A stretch of DNA of 64,000 nucleotides from Acidobacteriota bacterium (GCA_028875725.1 JAPPCR010000006.1:186001-250000), one strand, 5' to 3'. Numbered from the stretch's first letter, positions 40,685 through 48,903 are shown. Notes: generated from the sequence alone by a model not told the origin. Numbers and translations: made by a program.

Positions 40685-42081
40685 TACTGGCGGACCTCCA
40701 GCCGCGGGACCACGCCCATCAGGGGGCCGCGGGAGAACAGCGTTCCGAGCGGTCCCTCGTCGGCGTCCACGCCGCCGGGCAGCACCGGAACGGTCAGCTC
40801 CACGTCCGCGCCCCGGCGCAGCAACGGCGCCGCGGCCGAGGCCGTGCCGGTGTTCAGCCAGTACCAGGCGCCGTCTTCGAATCCGTCCGCTTCCAGCCGG
40901 CCGCTCTGCGCCGTGCCCTCCTCGTCGAAGCAGCCCGGCAGAAGCGCCACGATCAGGCCGTCCTCGCCCGTGTCCAGCACCTGACTCTCCGCTTCAGCGT
41001 CCCCGCAGCTGAGCCGTACCGTCGCCTGGCCGCCTTCCAGCGGACGGCCGACGATCCCGCCGCCGCCCTTCCAGTACGGCGCCACGTGCTCGCCTTCCCC
41101 TTCCAGGTCCACCAGGTGCGGCACGATGCCCATGAGCCCGGTCTCGTCGTGCACCATCAGCGTGCCGTGCCACGTGCCCCGGACCGACAGCACGAAGCGG
41201 CGGTCGCCGCTCGGGCGTGCCGTCACGCCGCCGGGGACCGGAGGCCTCAGTTCGGGACTGAGCGACGCCTCGCAGACCAGGGGGGCGACCGCGACGTTGC
41301 GGTCGCCGTTGACCCAGTACCAGCCGTCGCCGTCGATGCCTTCGAAGGTCATCTCGCCCTCTATCGGCCGGCCGTCCTCTGCCGTGCACATCGCTTGGTT
41401 GACGGTGCGCACGATCAGGCCGTCCTCGCCGGCGTGCTCGCGGCTCGTGTAGCTCCTGCCGGCGCATTCGATCCGGACCGTCGCCGACTCGCCGTCGGCG
41501 GGCCTGACGGCGAACCCGCCCGTGCCGTGCCAGTACGGTGCCAGACGGTACCGGCACGCAGGCTCAGGTTCGGGCTCGGGCTGAGGCTCCGGCTCGGGTT
41601 CCGGCTCAGGCGGCGGCGGGCCGCCGCCCGCATCACAGCCGTCGGGATAGCCGTAGGACAGGTCGAAGGCCGGCGCCGGGTTTCCCGCGAGGTCCTGGAT
41701 CGCGTTCTCGGAGGGCGGGGTGTAGACGAGTCTCCAGACCGCCCGCGCCTCCGACGGCGAAGGGAGCGGCGGAAGCAGCGTCACCACCAGGGCCTGGTCG
41801 TGGAACGGGGAGTCGTAGCCGATGCCGATGCCGTCCGGAACCCGCTGGACGCCGCATATCGTGAATTCGAACGCATCCGTCGCGGGCACCGAGTTCCTGT
41901 CGAGCGGCTCGCTGGCGGGAATGACCCACTCCCCGCGCCCTTCCGGCGTGACCGCGTAGAGCGAGACATTGCCGCCTATCGTGGGCGGCGTCGTGTCCGT
42001 GTCGTCAGCAACCGCTTCCGTCATCCCCGTCGCGAGACCCAGGACTGCGAACCATCGCGCCACCGCCGAAACCGACGACAT
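40684..42081 (-). CDS. Secreted paralog 2: SwmB-like head, Pro-Glu linker, APYW tail
   Basis: 465 aa from ATG 42081, first gene of the presumed operon 42081-36316 and preceded by the conserved element. Signal peptide ARWFAVLGLATGMTEAVA, cleaved before DDTD. The head carries a SwmB-type Ig domain (VIPASEPLDRNSVPATDAF, LVYTPPSENAIQDLAGNPA) with two Cys (TICGVQ, GYPDGCD). The linker contains Gln among the Pro-Glu repeats. The tail has both halves with conserved Cys (IECAG, MCTAED, LVCEA; then LSCGD, PGCFDE). The head diverges strongly from its neighbours while the tail is nearly constant, as expected if the head binds variable partners. Confidence 0.86.
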   Translation of the reverse strand: MSSVSAVARWFAVLGLATGMTEAVADDTDTTPPTIGGNVSLYAVTPEGRGEWVIPASEPLDRNSVPATDAFEFTICGVQRVPDGIGIGYDSPFHDQALVVTLLPPLPSPSEARAVWRLVYTPPSENAIQDLAGNPAPAFDLSYGYPDGCDAGGGPPPPEPEPEPEPQPEPEPEPACRYRLAPYWHGTGGFAVRPADGESATVRIECAGRSYTSREHAGEDGLIVRTVNQAMCTAEDGRPIEGEMTFEGIDGDGWYWVNGDRNVAVAPLVCEASLSPELRPPVPGGVTARPSGDRRFVLSVRGTWHGTLMVHDETGLMGIVPHLVDLEGEGEHVAPYWKGGGGIVGRPLEGGQATVRLSCGDAEAESQVLDTGEDGLIVALLPGCFDEEGTAQSGRLEADGFEDGAWYWLNTGTASAAAPLLRRGADVELTVPVLPGGVDADEGPLGTLFSRGPLMGVVPRLEVRQ

Positions 42082-42090
42082 GATGTAAGA

Positions 42091-42134
42091 ACTACAACAA
42101 GGCGAACGTTGTTGACATCTCCCAATTTGGAGAT
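42091..42134 (-). promoter_or_regulatory. Conserved palindromic element and -10-like box before secreted paralog 2
   Basis: Perfect arms ATCTCC (42117-42122) and GGAGAT (42129-42134) around six bases. On the minus strand the palindrome is followed 17 bases later by CCTTGTTGTAGT. CTCC lies 51 bases before the ATG. Same layout as before paralogs 1 and 6; it would drive the four-gene operon of paralogs 2-5. Confidence 0.6.
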
Positions 42135-42208
42135 AGGAAATCCCGAAGACGATGCTTGGGGCACACCTTGGTCAACACCTGCGGGAAGTCGCCGGCGCGG
42201 TTTTGAAG

Positions 42209-43603
42209 CTAGTCTTCGATCCGCTCGACGCGGGGGACCACGCCCATCAAGGGGCCGCGAGAAAACAGGGTTCCCAGCGGACCCTCGTCGGCGTCCACGC
42301 CGGCGGGAAGCACCGGAACCGTCAGGTCCACGTCCGCGCCCCGGCGCAGCAACGGCGCCGCGGCGGAGGCCGTGCCGGTGTTCAGCCAGTACCAGGCGCC
42401 GTCTTCCAGCCCGTCGGCTTCCAGCCGGCCGGACACCGCGACGCCGTCCTCGTCGAAGCAGCCCGGCAGAAGAGCCACGATCAGACCGTCCTCGCCCGCG
42501 TCCAGCACCTGACTCTCCGCGTCGGCCTCGCCGCAGGCCAGACGCACCGTCGCCCGGCTGCCGTCCAGCGGACGACCGACGATCCCGCCGCCGCCCTTCC
42601 AGTACGGCGCCACGTGCTCGCCTGACCCCTCCAGATCCACGAGGTGCGGCACGATGCCCATGAAGCCTGTTTCGTTGTGCACCATCAGCGTGCCGTGCCA
42701 CGTGCCCCGGACCGACAGCACGAAGCGGCGGTCGCCGCTCGGCCGTGCCGTGACGCCGCCGGGGATCGGAGGCCTCAAGTCGGGCTTCAGCGACTCTTCG
42801 CAGACCAGCGGCGCGACCGCGACGTTGCGGTCGCCGTTGATCCAGTACCAGCCGTCGCCGTCGATGCCCTCGAAGGTCATCTCCCCTTCGATCGGACGTC
42901 CGTCGTCGGCCGTGCACATCGGCTGGCTGACGGTGCGCACGATCAGGCCGTCCTCGCCGGCGCGCTCGCGGCTCGTGTGGCTCTTTCCGGCGCACTCGAT
43001 CCGGACGGTCGCCGACTCGCCGTCGGTGGGTCTGACCGCGAAGCCGCCCGTGCCGTGCCAGTACGGCGCCAGGCGGACCGGGCACGCTGGCTTGGGTTCG
43101 GGCTCCGGTTCGGGGTCGGGTTCCGGCTCCGGTTCGGGCGGTGGCGGAACGCCGTCCTCAGGGCAGCCACCCCAGCACCAGCTCATGTCAAAGCTCGGCA
43201 TGAGGTTGCCTGCAAGGTCCTGAAGGGGGTTGTCGGAAGGCTGCCTGTAGAGCACCTTCCAGCGTTGCCGGTCGAAGTCCGCCCGGGTGGCCTTCTGAGC
43301 CAGCGTGAGGATCAGCAAACCGGCGTGTTTCGGAGACGACGCGCCGAGGGGTCCTGCGCCCACTTCGCTGAGCTCCCTGTTGACGCCGCCGATCCTGAGT
43401 CCGAAGGCCGACATCGCGGGCGTAGAATCCGGGTCGAGCGGCTCGGAGATGAAGATGTACAAGCTTCCGCTCGCGTCGTCATAGCCGTTGGGTCGGACCG
43501 GCTTGGGCGGCGTCGTGTCCGCGTCGTCCGCTACCGCTGCCGGCACGCCCGCCACAAGGGACCAGACTGCGAACCATCGCGCCAGTACCGAAACCGACGA
43601 CAT
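42209..43603 (-). CDS. Secreted paralog 1: SwmB-like head, Pro-Glu linker, APYW tail
   Basis: 464 aa from ATG 43603 (MSSVSVLARWFAVW). The frame stays open 120 codons upstream into the mpg gene, but those starts lie before the conserved element and lack a signal peptide. Signal peptide SLVAGVPAAVA, cleaved before DDADTTPP. The head resembles that of paralog 3 (LYIFISEPLDPDSTPAMSAF, LQDLAGNLMPSFDMSWCWGG). Then a (PE)n linker with one Pro-Asp pair, then the two-part APYW tail. Monocistronic by layout: its own element lies upstream, and another element separates it from paralog 2 downstream. Likely periplasmic or surface-located; activity unknown. Confidence 0.85.
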   Translation of the reverse strand: MSSVSVLARWFAVWSLVAGVPAAVADDADTTPPKPVRPNGYDDASGSLYIFISEPLDPDSTPAMSAFGLRIGGVNRELSEVGAGPLGASSPKHAGLLILTLAQKATRADFDRQRWKVLYRQPSDNPLQDLAGNLMPSFDMSWCWGGCPEDGVPPPPEPEPEPDPEPEPEPKPACPVRLAPYWHGTGGFAVRPTDGESATVRIECAGKSHTSRERAGEDGLIVRTVSQPMCTADDGRPIEGEMTFEGIDGDGWYWINGDRNVAVAPLVCEESLKPDLRPPIPGGVTARPSGDRRFVLSVRGTWHGTLMVHNETGFMGIVPHLVDLEGSGEHVAPYWKGGGGIVGRPLDGSRATVRLACGEADAESQVLDAGEDGLIVALLPGCFDEDGVAVSGRLEADGLEDGAWYWLNTGTASAAAPLLRRGADVDLTVPVLPAGVDADEGPLGTLFSRGPLMGVVPRVERIED

Positions 43604-43613
43604 GGCGTGAGGA

Positions 43614-43656
43614 CTACTACAGGGTAGGTGCCTTTCGCATATCCCATTTGGGAGGT
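43614..43656 (-). promoter_or_regulatory. Conserved palindromic element and -10-like box before secreted paralog 1
   Basis: On the minus strand CTCCCAAATGGGATATG contains the palindrome TCCCATTTGGGA-like core (43642-43653), and GTAGT follows at the same spacing as in the other copies. CTCC lies 51 bases before the ATG. The outer arms are less perfect than at paralogs 2 and 6. Confidence 0.55.
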
Positions 43657-43685
43657 TTCGGAGGGCGGGAGTGGCCCGTGAGTAC

Positions 43686-44354
43686 TTAGCCTGAGCGGTT
43701 GCCGATGGAGGCGGCACGGGATCTGGAGACGTTCGGTTCCCCGGCGACGTAGAAGCGCCAGAGACGATTCGAGGCCTTCGAGACGCCGATGCGGCCGCTA
43801 CGGCCGGGTTGGTCTGGCGGCGGAGTGCCGTCGGCAGCGATGAAGATCGGCAGGCGGTGCCTGGGATGAACGGAGGCGCCGACCAGATCCGCGCCGTCGT
43901 AGCGCCGGTCGAGGCCGAAGGCCTGGCAGAGGCGGGCCGGGCCGGAGCAGAGATCGACGGCACGCAGCGCTTTGTTGGAACGCCGGCGGCTGGCCGCGTT
44001 GCGCGCCCGACGCATGATGCCGTCGCCCGCCAGCGGTGCGGCGGCGCGCAGCAGGACGGCGGAGCAGACGCCGTCCTCGCCGCAGACGACGTTGGCGCAG
44101 TGGTGCATGCCGTACGTGAAGTAGACGTAGAGATGTCCCGGCGGCCCGAACATCGTCCGGTTGCGGTCAGTCATCCCGCGGTGGCCGTGGCTGGATGGGT
44201 CGGTGGCGCCCTCGTAGGCCTCGACCTCGACGATCCGCGCGGCGCGCCGGCCGCGGACGAGGACCTTGTTCAGGAGCCTCGGCGCTACTTCGAGCGCCGT
44301 GGGCGTGTAGAACGAGCGGGGTAGCGGCGAGAGAATGGACGAGCCGGCGCTCAG
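43686..44354 (-). CDS. mpg: DNA-3-methyladenine glycosylase (AAG/MPG family), non-AUG start
   Basis: Excises alkylated purines in base-excision repair. From the first in-frame ATG (44174) only 162 aa would be made, lacking the conserved N-terminal part. The frame continues upstream with clear family sequence: LPRSFYTPTALEVAPRLLNK, then RIVEVEAYEG with the catalytic Glu, then DPSSHGHRG before TMFGPPGHLYVYFTYGMH. No ATG, GTG or TTG lies in this extension. CTG at 44354 overlaps the upstream thioesterase stop as CTGA, mimicking the ATGA overlaps elsewhere here, and gives 222 aa, normal for the family. The C-terminal half carries the expected SGPARLCQAFGL and SKASNRLWRFYV. Confidence 0.85.
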   Translation of the reverse strand: MSAGSSILSPLPRSFYTPTALEVAPRLLNKVLVRGRRAARIVEVEAYEGATDPSSHGHRGMTDRNRTMFGPPGHLYVYFTYGMHHCANVVCGEDGVCSAVLLRAAAPLAGDGIMRRARNAASRRRSNKALRAVDLCSGPARLCQAFGLDRRYDGADLVGASVHPRHRLPIFIAADGTPPPDQPGRSGRIGVSKASNRLWRFYVAGEPNVSRSRAASIGNRSG

Positions 44355-44767
44355 GCGGGCACCTCGTCCAGGTCCGTCTCCGGCCCCATGTAGGAGCGGA
44401 TCTCGGCCGGAGTCTCCATCTTCGTGTATCCCGGGACGTGAACGCTGACGTAGAGGATCTCGCCGGTGAATATGAGGCGGCCCTCGTGGGTGCCGCGATA
44501 GCCGAGCGTCCAGGACGTGCGACCCCAGTGGCGGACGGCGACGTCGATGTCGAGCAGGTCGCCGTCGGTGACCGAACCGAGGAAATCGATCGTCGCTCGC
44601 CGGAGCATCATGTCCCAGCCGAGCTGGGCCCCGCGTTCCCGGATCGGCCGCAGCCAGCTCTCCATCGCGTCGTCCATGTACGCCATGTAGTGGGCATTGA
44701 ACACCACGCCCTGCTTATCGACCTCTCCGTAACGGACGCAGATCGTGTGCCGGTAGGGAGTGGTCAT
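44351..44767 (-). CDS. Acyl-CoA thioesterase, YbgC/4-hydroxybenzoyl-CoA hotdog family
   Basis: 138 aa single hotdog domain, the usual length. The N-terminal motif VRYGEVDKQGVVFNAHYMAY is the 4HBT signature, with the catalytic Asp in EVD. The rest (ATIDFLGSVTDGDLLDIDV, then TGEILYVSV) follows the fold. It should hydrolyse short acyl- or aryl-CoA thioesters in the cytosol; the substrate cannot be read from sequence. The ATG is 13 bases after the prolyl oligopeptidase stop, and its own stop overlaps the mpg start, so it sits inside a minus-strand transcription unit. Confidence 0.9.
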   Translation of the reverse strand: MTTPYRHTICVRYGEVDKQGVVFNAHYMAYMDDAMESWLRPIRERGAQLGWDMMLRRATIDFLGSVTDGDLLDIDVAVRHWGRTSWTLGYRGTHEGRLIFTGEILYVSVHVPGYTKMETPAEIRSYMGPETDLDEVPA

Positions 44768-44780
44768 CGTCCCCTGCCGC

Positions 44781-46955
44781 TCAGAGGCTCGGTTCGAGGC
44801 CGACCGCCCAGGCCGCGAAGGCCCACTGGTCGGCGACGTCCTCGATCTGCATCCAGGTCGGCTTGCCGGCGCCGTGGCCGGCCCGGGTCTCGACCCGGAT
44901 GAGGACCGGGTTGTCGCAGCCCTGTGCCCGCTGCATCTCGGCCGCGTACTTGAAGCTGTGCCAGGGCACTACCCGGTCGTCGTGGTCGGCGGTCGTGACC
45001 AGGGTTGGCGGGTAGCAGGCGCCCTCCTGCACGTTGTGGAGCGGCGAGTACGCGTACTGGGCCCGGAACTCGTCTTCGTTCTCGGAGAGGCCGTAGTCCG
45101 TCGACCAGTTGCGGGCGTTGGCGCTCGGCAGGTGGTAGCGCAGCATGTCGAGGACGCCGACCGCCGGCAGCGCCGCCGCGAACAGGTCGGGCCGCTGGTT
45201 GAGCGTCGCGCCGACCAGGAGGCCGCCGTTGCTGCCGCCCTGGATCGCGATGCGTCCGGCGCTCGTGTAGCCCTCGGCGACCAGCCATTCAGCGGCGGCG
45301 ATGAAGTCGTCGAAGACGTTCTGCTTCTTCTCCTTGGTGCCGGCGAGATGCCAGTCGCGGCCGTACTCGCCGCCGCCGCGCAGGTTCGGGATCGCCAGCA
45401 TGCCGCCCATCTCGAGCCAGGCGAGGCGTGACGAGGAGAAGCCGGGCGTCAGCGAGATGTTGAAGCCGCCGTAGCCGTAGAGCAGCGTCGGGTTGTCGCC
45501 GTTCTTCTCGATCCCCTTGCGGTGGGTGATGAACATCGGGACGCGCGTGCCGTCCCGGCTCTCGTAGAAGACCTGCTCCGTCTCGTAGCCGTCGAGGTCG
45601 GCGTCGATCGCGGGGCTGCGGATCAGAGAACTCTCGCCGGTGGCCACGTCGTAGCGGTGGATCTGCGACGGCGTGCCAAAGCTGGAGTAGGAGTAGAAGG
45701 TCTCCGCGTCCTCCCAGCGGCCGCCGAAGCCGCCCGCTGTGCCGATTCCGGGTAGTTCGACCTCTCCGGCCGGAGTCGCGGGCTTGGCGCCGTTCGGTTC
45801 GGCCAGACGGACAACGGTGCGCGCGTCGTGCAGGTAGTTGAGCACCAGCTTGCCGCCGACAGCGGAGGCGTAGGAGAGCGTGTCCTCGGCTTCCGGGACC
45901 ACCTCGTGCAGCGTCGGGTTCCCGGCCGGCGAACCGTCGTTCAGGTCAACGGCGACGATCCGGTTGCGCGGCGCGTCCTTGTTCGTTTCGAACACGAGCA
46001 CGGGACCGACGTTCACGACGTAGCCGTAGAGAGCGTCCCATTGGTCGAGCAGGGGGCGGATCGCGGAGTCCGGCTCGCCGATCTTCCGGTAGTGGACCGC
46101 GTTCTCGAGATACCCCTCCTGGAGGTTGACCAGCAGGTACTCACCGTCCTCGGAGACCGAGGCGTACGGGTTGCGGCGCGGGTGCTCGGGCTGGCTGAAC
46201 ACGAGCCGGTCCTCGGTCTGGTCCGTGCCCAGGGCGTGGAAGTAGACGGATACCGCCTTGGAGCCGTCACCCCGGGTCGGGTCGTCTTCTCGCGGGGGAT
46301 AGCGGCTGTAGAAGAAGCCCGAGTTGTCCGGCATCCAGGAGATCGAGGTGAACTTCGTGAAGTCGATCAGGTCGCCCGTGTCCTCGCCACTCTCGACGTC
46401 ACGGACCTTCCACTTCCGCCAGTCCGAGCCGCCGTCCGACTGCGCGTAGGCGACGTAACGGCCGTCCCGACTGGGCGTCATCCCGGCGAGCGCCACCGTT
46501 CCGTCGTCGCTCCAGCCGTTGGGATCGAGCAGGACGCGCCCGGGCGGCTCGTCGCCCTCCAGGTCCATCGACTCGGCGACGTAGACCACGCTCTGGTCCT
46601 GCAGCCCGTCGTTGTGGCTGTAGAAGTAGCGCTCGCCCCGCTTGCCCGGAGTGCCCCAGCGCTCGTAGTCCCAGATTGCCAGCAGCCGCTTCTCGATCGC
46701 TTCGCGGCCCGGGAGCGCGGCCAGGAATGGCTCGGCGACGGCGTTCTGCGCCGACACCCAGGCCGCCGTCTCCTCGCCGTCGAGGTTCTCGAGCCAGCGG
46801 TACGGGTCGGCGACCTGGACCCCGAAGTAGTCGTCGACCTGGTCGACGGTCCGGGTCTCCGGATACTCGACCGGCCCGGGGTCGTAAACGTCGGTGGAGC
46901 AGGCCAAGAGGGGAAGAACAAGAGCCGGCGCGAACCGGCGAAGAGTGGGTTTCAT
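44781..46955 (-). CDS. Prolyl oligopeptidase family serine peptidase (S9A), predicted lipoprotein
   Basis: 724 aa from ATG 46955, chosen because it gives a lipoprotein signal ([20 protein letters not shown], lipobox LLAC). An upstream in-frame start adds an unsupported 39 residues. The N-terminal seven-bladed beta-propeller (about 30-440) opens with the family's [18 protein letters not shown]. The alpha/beta-hydrolase peptidase domain follows: [13 protein letters not shown], nucleophile S575 in GGSNGG, Asp in [10 protein letters not shown] and His in RAGHGAGK. It cleaves proline-containing short peptides after Pro. The lipobox would place it at the periplasmic or outer-membrane surface rather than in the cytosol. 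A TATAAT sits just upstream of the start. Confidence 0.93.
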   Translation of the reverse strand: MKPTLRRFAPALVLPLLACSTDVYDPGPVEYPETRTVDQVDDYFGVQVADPYRWLENLDGEETAAWVSAQNAVAEPFLAALPGREAIEKRLLAIWDYERWGTPGKRGERYFYSHNDGLQDQSVVYVAESMDLEGDEPPGRVLLDPNGWSDDGTVALAGMTPSRDGRYVAYAQSDGGSDWRKWKVRDVESGEDTGDLIDFTKFTSISWMPDNSGFFYSRYPPREDDPTRGDGSKAVSVYFHALGTDQTEDRLVFSQPEHPRRNPYASVSEDGEYLLVNLQEGYLENAVHYRKIGEPDSAIRPLLDQWDALYGYVVNVGPVLVFETNKDAPRNRIVAVDLNDGSPAGNPTLHEVVPEAEDTLSYASAVGGKLVLNYLHDARTVVRLAEPNGAKPATPAGEVELPGIGTAGGFGGRWEDAETFYSYSSFGTPSQIHRYDVATGESSLIRSPAIDADLDGYETEQVFYESRDGTRVPMFITHRKGIEKNGDNPTLLYGYGGFNISLTPGFSSSRLAWLEMGGMLAIPNLRGGGEYGRDWHLAGTKEKKQNVFDDFIAAAEWLVAEGYTSAGRIAIQGGSNGGLLVGATLNQRPDLFAAALPAVGVLDMLRYHLPSANARNWSTDYGLSENEDEFRAQYAYSPLHNVQEGACYPPTLVTTADHDDRVVPWHSFKYAAEMQRAQGCDNPVLIRVETRAGHGAGKPTWMQIEDVADQWAFAAWAVGLEPSL

Positions 46956-47010
46956 GATGGGCCGGATTATAGGGCTCCGGTCTCGGTATCGCGGAGGAGG
47001 CTCCTCGGTG

Positions 47011-47691
47011 TCAGAAGCGCAGAGCCTTCCGGCACCAGTCGCTGACCGCCTCGGCGACCTCGAGGTCGACATCCTCCTGTGGGCGGCCTGACCGTTTCAG
47101 CACCTGCAGGCTGTGGTCGCCGCCGTCGATGCAGTGAAGGGTGGCTCGTGGGCCGAGCCGCTCGCAGACGCCGGCGAGCAGTTCCGGGTCGGCGAGGCGG
47201 TCGCGGGTACCGTTCAGGAACAGCATCGGCTTCTCGACCAGGCTCAGGTGGTCGGCACGCGACGTTCCGGGTTTCCCGGGAGGATGCAGCGGAAAGGCGT
47301 GGAAGACGAAACCGGCGACGCTGAGCGCCTCCGTAGCGTCGGCACCGGAGGACATGCGGCCTCCCATTGAGCGGCCGCCGGCAAGGAGCGGCAGTTCGGG
47401 CCGCGTGTCCCTGGCGTTCGCTACCGCTGCCCGGACGGATCGCTGCAGGACAAGTGGCGGGTCCGGGCGGCGGCGGCCCTTCTCGGTGTAGGGGAACTGA
47501 AATCGGAGCGTGGCGATTCGAAACCCGGCTACGCCGCGGGCGAACGTCTCGATCGTCGCGTGACGCATGCCCGCGCCGGCGCCGTGGGCGAAGACGAGGA
47601 GGCAGCGCGCGCCGTCGGGTTCGAGCAGGATCGCGCTGACCCGGCGGTCGCCGGAAACGGTGAAGCCGGTCTCGGTCGTTTCGACCCTCAC
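47011..47691 (-). CDS. Alpha/beta hydrolase, KANL3/Tex30-like
   Basis: 226 aa. Begins with a beta-strand region, then LLVFAHGAGAGMRH (oxyanion region) and the nucleophile elbow GGRSMGGRMSS. Later come LFLNGTRDRLADPE with the acid residue and GGDHSLQVLKRSG with the catalytic His. This pattern is typical of the small hydrolases related to KANL3/Tex30 and dienelactone hydrolase; the substrate is unknown. The GTG start overlaps the LhgO stop as GTGA, implying coupling. The stop is 55 bases before the peptidase start. Confidence 0.85.
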   Translation of the reverse strand: MRVETTETGFTVSGDRRVSAILLEPDGARCLLVFAHGAGAGMRHATIETFARGVAGFRIATLRFQFPYTEKGRRRPDPPLVLQRSVRAAVANARDTRPELPLLAGGRSMGGRMSSGADATEALSVAGFVFHAFPLHPPGKPGTSRADHLSLVEKPMLFLNGTRDRLADPELLAGVCERLGPRATLHCIDGGDHSLQVLKRSGRPQEDVDLEVAEAVSDWCRKALRF

Positions 47692-48896
47692 AGCCCGAAC
47701 ATCTCCGCCGCGCGGTCGGCCAGCGTGTCGCCGATCGCTAGCGAGGCGGTGGCGCCCGGCGACGGAGCGTTCAGGACGTGGAGCATGCGCGGGCTGGTCT
47801 CGATCGCGAAGTCGTCGACCAGGTTGCCCTTGCGGTCGAGGGCCTGGGCACGGATGCCGGAGCCGCCCGGCATCAGGTCGGAGTCGCTGAGATCGGGGAC
47901 GAAGCGCCGCAGGTCGCGGGCGAAGCGGGAGCGGCTGCCGGAACGCGCCATCTCGCTGATGCCGACCTTCCAGAACCGGAGGGCCATCTTCCAGAAGCCC
48001 GGATAGCTCAGGCTGCTCCAGGTGTCGCGGGCGTCGAAGCTGCCGCGGTCGTAGCCCTCGCGCTTGAGCGCCAGGACGGCGTTCGGGCCGGCTTCGACCG
48101 AGCCGTCGACGCGCCGGGTCAGGTGGACTCCGAGAAATGGGAAACGGGGATCGGGAACGGGGTAGATCAGTCCGCGCAGCAGGTGGCGGCGCTCCGGGGC
48201 GATGTCGAAGTACTCGCCGCGGAAGGGGACGATCCGCACGTCTGGATCGAGGCCCGCCATGCGTGCCACGCGGTCCGACTGGAGGCCGGCGCAGTTGATC
48301 GCGTGGCCGGCCTCGAAGTCGCCGGCGGTGGTCTCCACGACGACTCCGTCAGGGCGTGGCGCGAGGCCGGTGACGCGCGTCCGCAGGTGGAGGGAGACAC
48401 CGGCCGCCTCGACCTCTTCGGCGTAGGCGCGGGCCACGGCCTTGAAATCGACGATGCCGGTCTCGGGAACCCAGAGAGCGTCGACGCCGGTCGCGTGCGG
48501 CTCGAACTCGGGGATCCGCTCGGGCGCCAGGCGCTCGAGTCCGGCAAGGCCGTTCGCCCGGCCGCGGCGCTCCAGTTCGTCGAGCCGGGGGATCTCTTCC
48601 GGGTCGGTGGCGATGACGAGCTTGCCGCAGATCTCGTACGGAATCGCTTGCCGGTCGCAGTAGTCGATCAGCCGCTTCCGGCCGCCGACACAGTTGCGCG
48701 CCTTGAGCGAGCCGGGCTTGTAGTAGAGGCCGGAGTGGATGACGCCGCTGTTGTGGCCGGTCTGGTGGACGGCGGGCCGGGGTTCCGCCTCGACGACGCG
48801 GATGTCGATCTGCCTGAAGCGGCGGGAGAGGCTTCGGGCAGTGGCGAGACCGATGATCCCGGCCCCGATGCAGACGACGTCGGCGCGTTGGGGCAA
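47688..48896 (-). CDS. lhgO: L-2-hydroxyglutarate oxidase/dehydrogenase, FAD-dependent (DAO family)
   Basis: 402 aa from TTG 48896, 7 bases after the pheA stop. The frame is open further upstream inside pheA, but that stretch is low-complexity and unlike the family. Rossmann FAD motif ADVVCIGAGIIGLATARSLS at the N terminus, then HQTGHNSGVIHSGLYY, the signature of L-2-hydroxyglutarate oxidases, and a C-terminal MPGGSGIRAQALDRKGNLVDDF. Oxidises L-2-hydroxyglutarate to 2-oxoglutarate, repairing a side product of central metabolism and lysine/glutarate catabolism. D-amino-acid oxidase relatives are excluded by the SGVIHSGLYY segment. Confidence 0.92.
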   Translation of the reverse strand: MPQRADVVCIGAGIIGLATARSLSRRFRQIDIRVVEAEPRPAVHQTGHNSGVIHSGLYYKPGSLKARNCVGGRKRLIDYCDRQAIPYEICGKLVIATDPEEIPRLDELERRGRANGLAGLERLAPERIPEFEPHATGVDALWVPETGIVDFKAVARAYAEEVEAAGVSLHLRTRVTGLAPRPDGVVVETTAGDFEAGHAINCAGLQSDRVARMAGLDPDVRIVPFRGEYFDIAPERRHLLRGLIYPVPDPRFPFLGVHLTRRVDGSVEAGPNAVLALKREGYDRGSFDARDTWSSLSYPGFWKMALRFWKVGISEMARSGSRSRFARDLRRFVPDLSDSDLMPGGSGIRAQALDRKGNLVDDFAIETSPRMLHVLNAPSPGATASLAIGDTLADRAAEMFGL

Positions 48897-48903
48897 GGTG
48901 GGC

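Noticed and set aside
34800..43600. Long plus-strand frames antisense to the secreted paralogs
   Set aside because: Arg/Pro/Ala-rich shadows of conserved tail DNA; no ribosome sites and no recognisable domains.
43604..43963. N-terminal extension of paralog 1 (120 extra codons)
   Set aside because: It would run over the promoter-like element and the mpg gene and would bury the signal peptide; the ATG at 43603 matches the sibling starts.
46967..46972. TATAAT just before the prolyl oligopeptidase start as a full promoter
   Set aside because: No acceptable -35 hexamer at 16-18 bases; left as a remark only.
46956..47072. Longer start for the prolyl oligopeptidase
   Set aside because: The ATG at 46955 yields a clean lipoprotein signal peptide; the extension is basic and overlaps the end of the upstream hydrolase gene.
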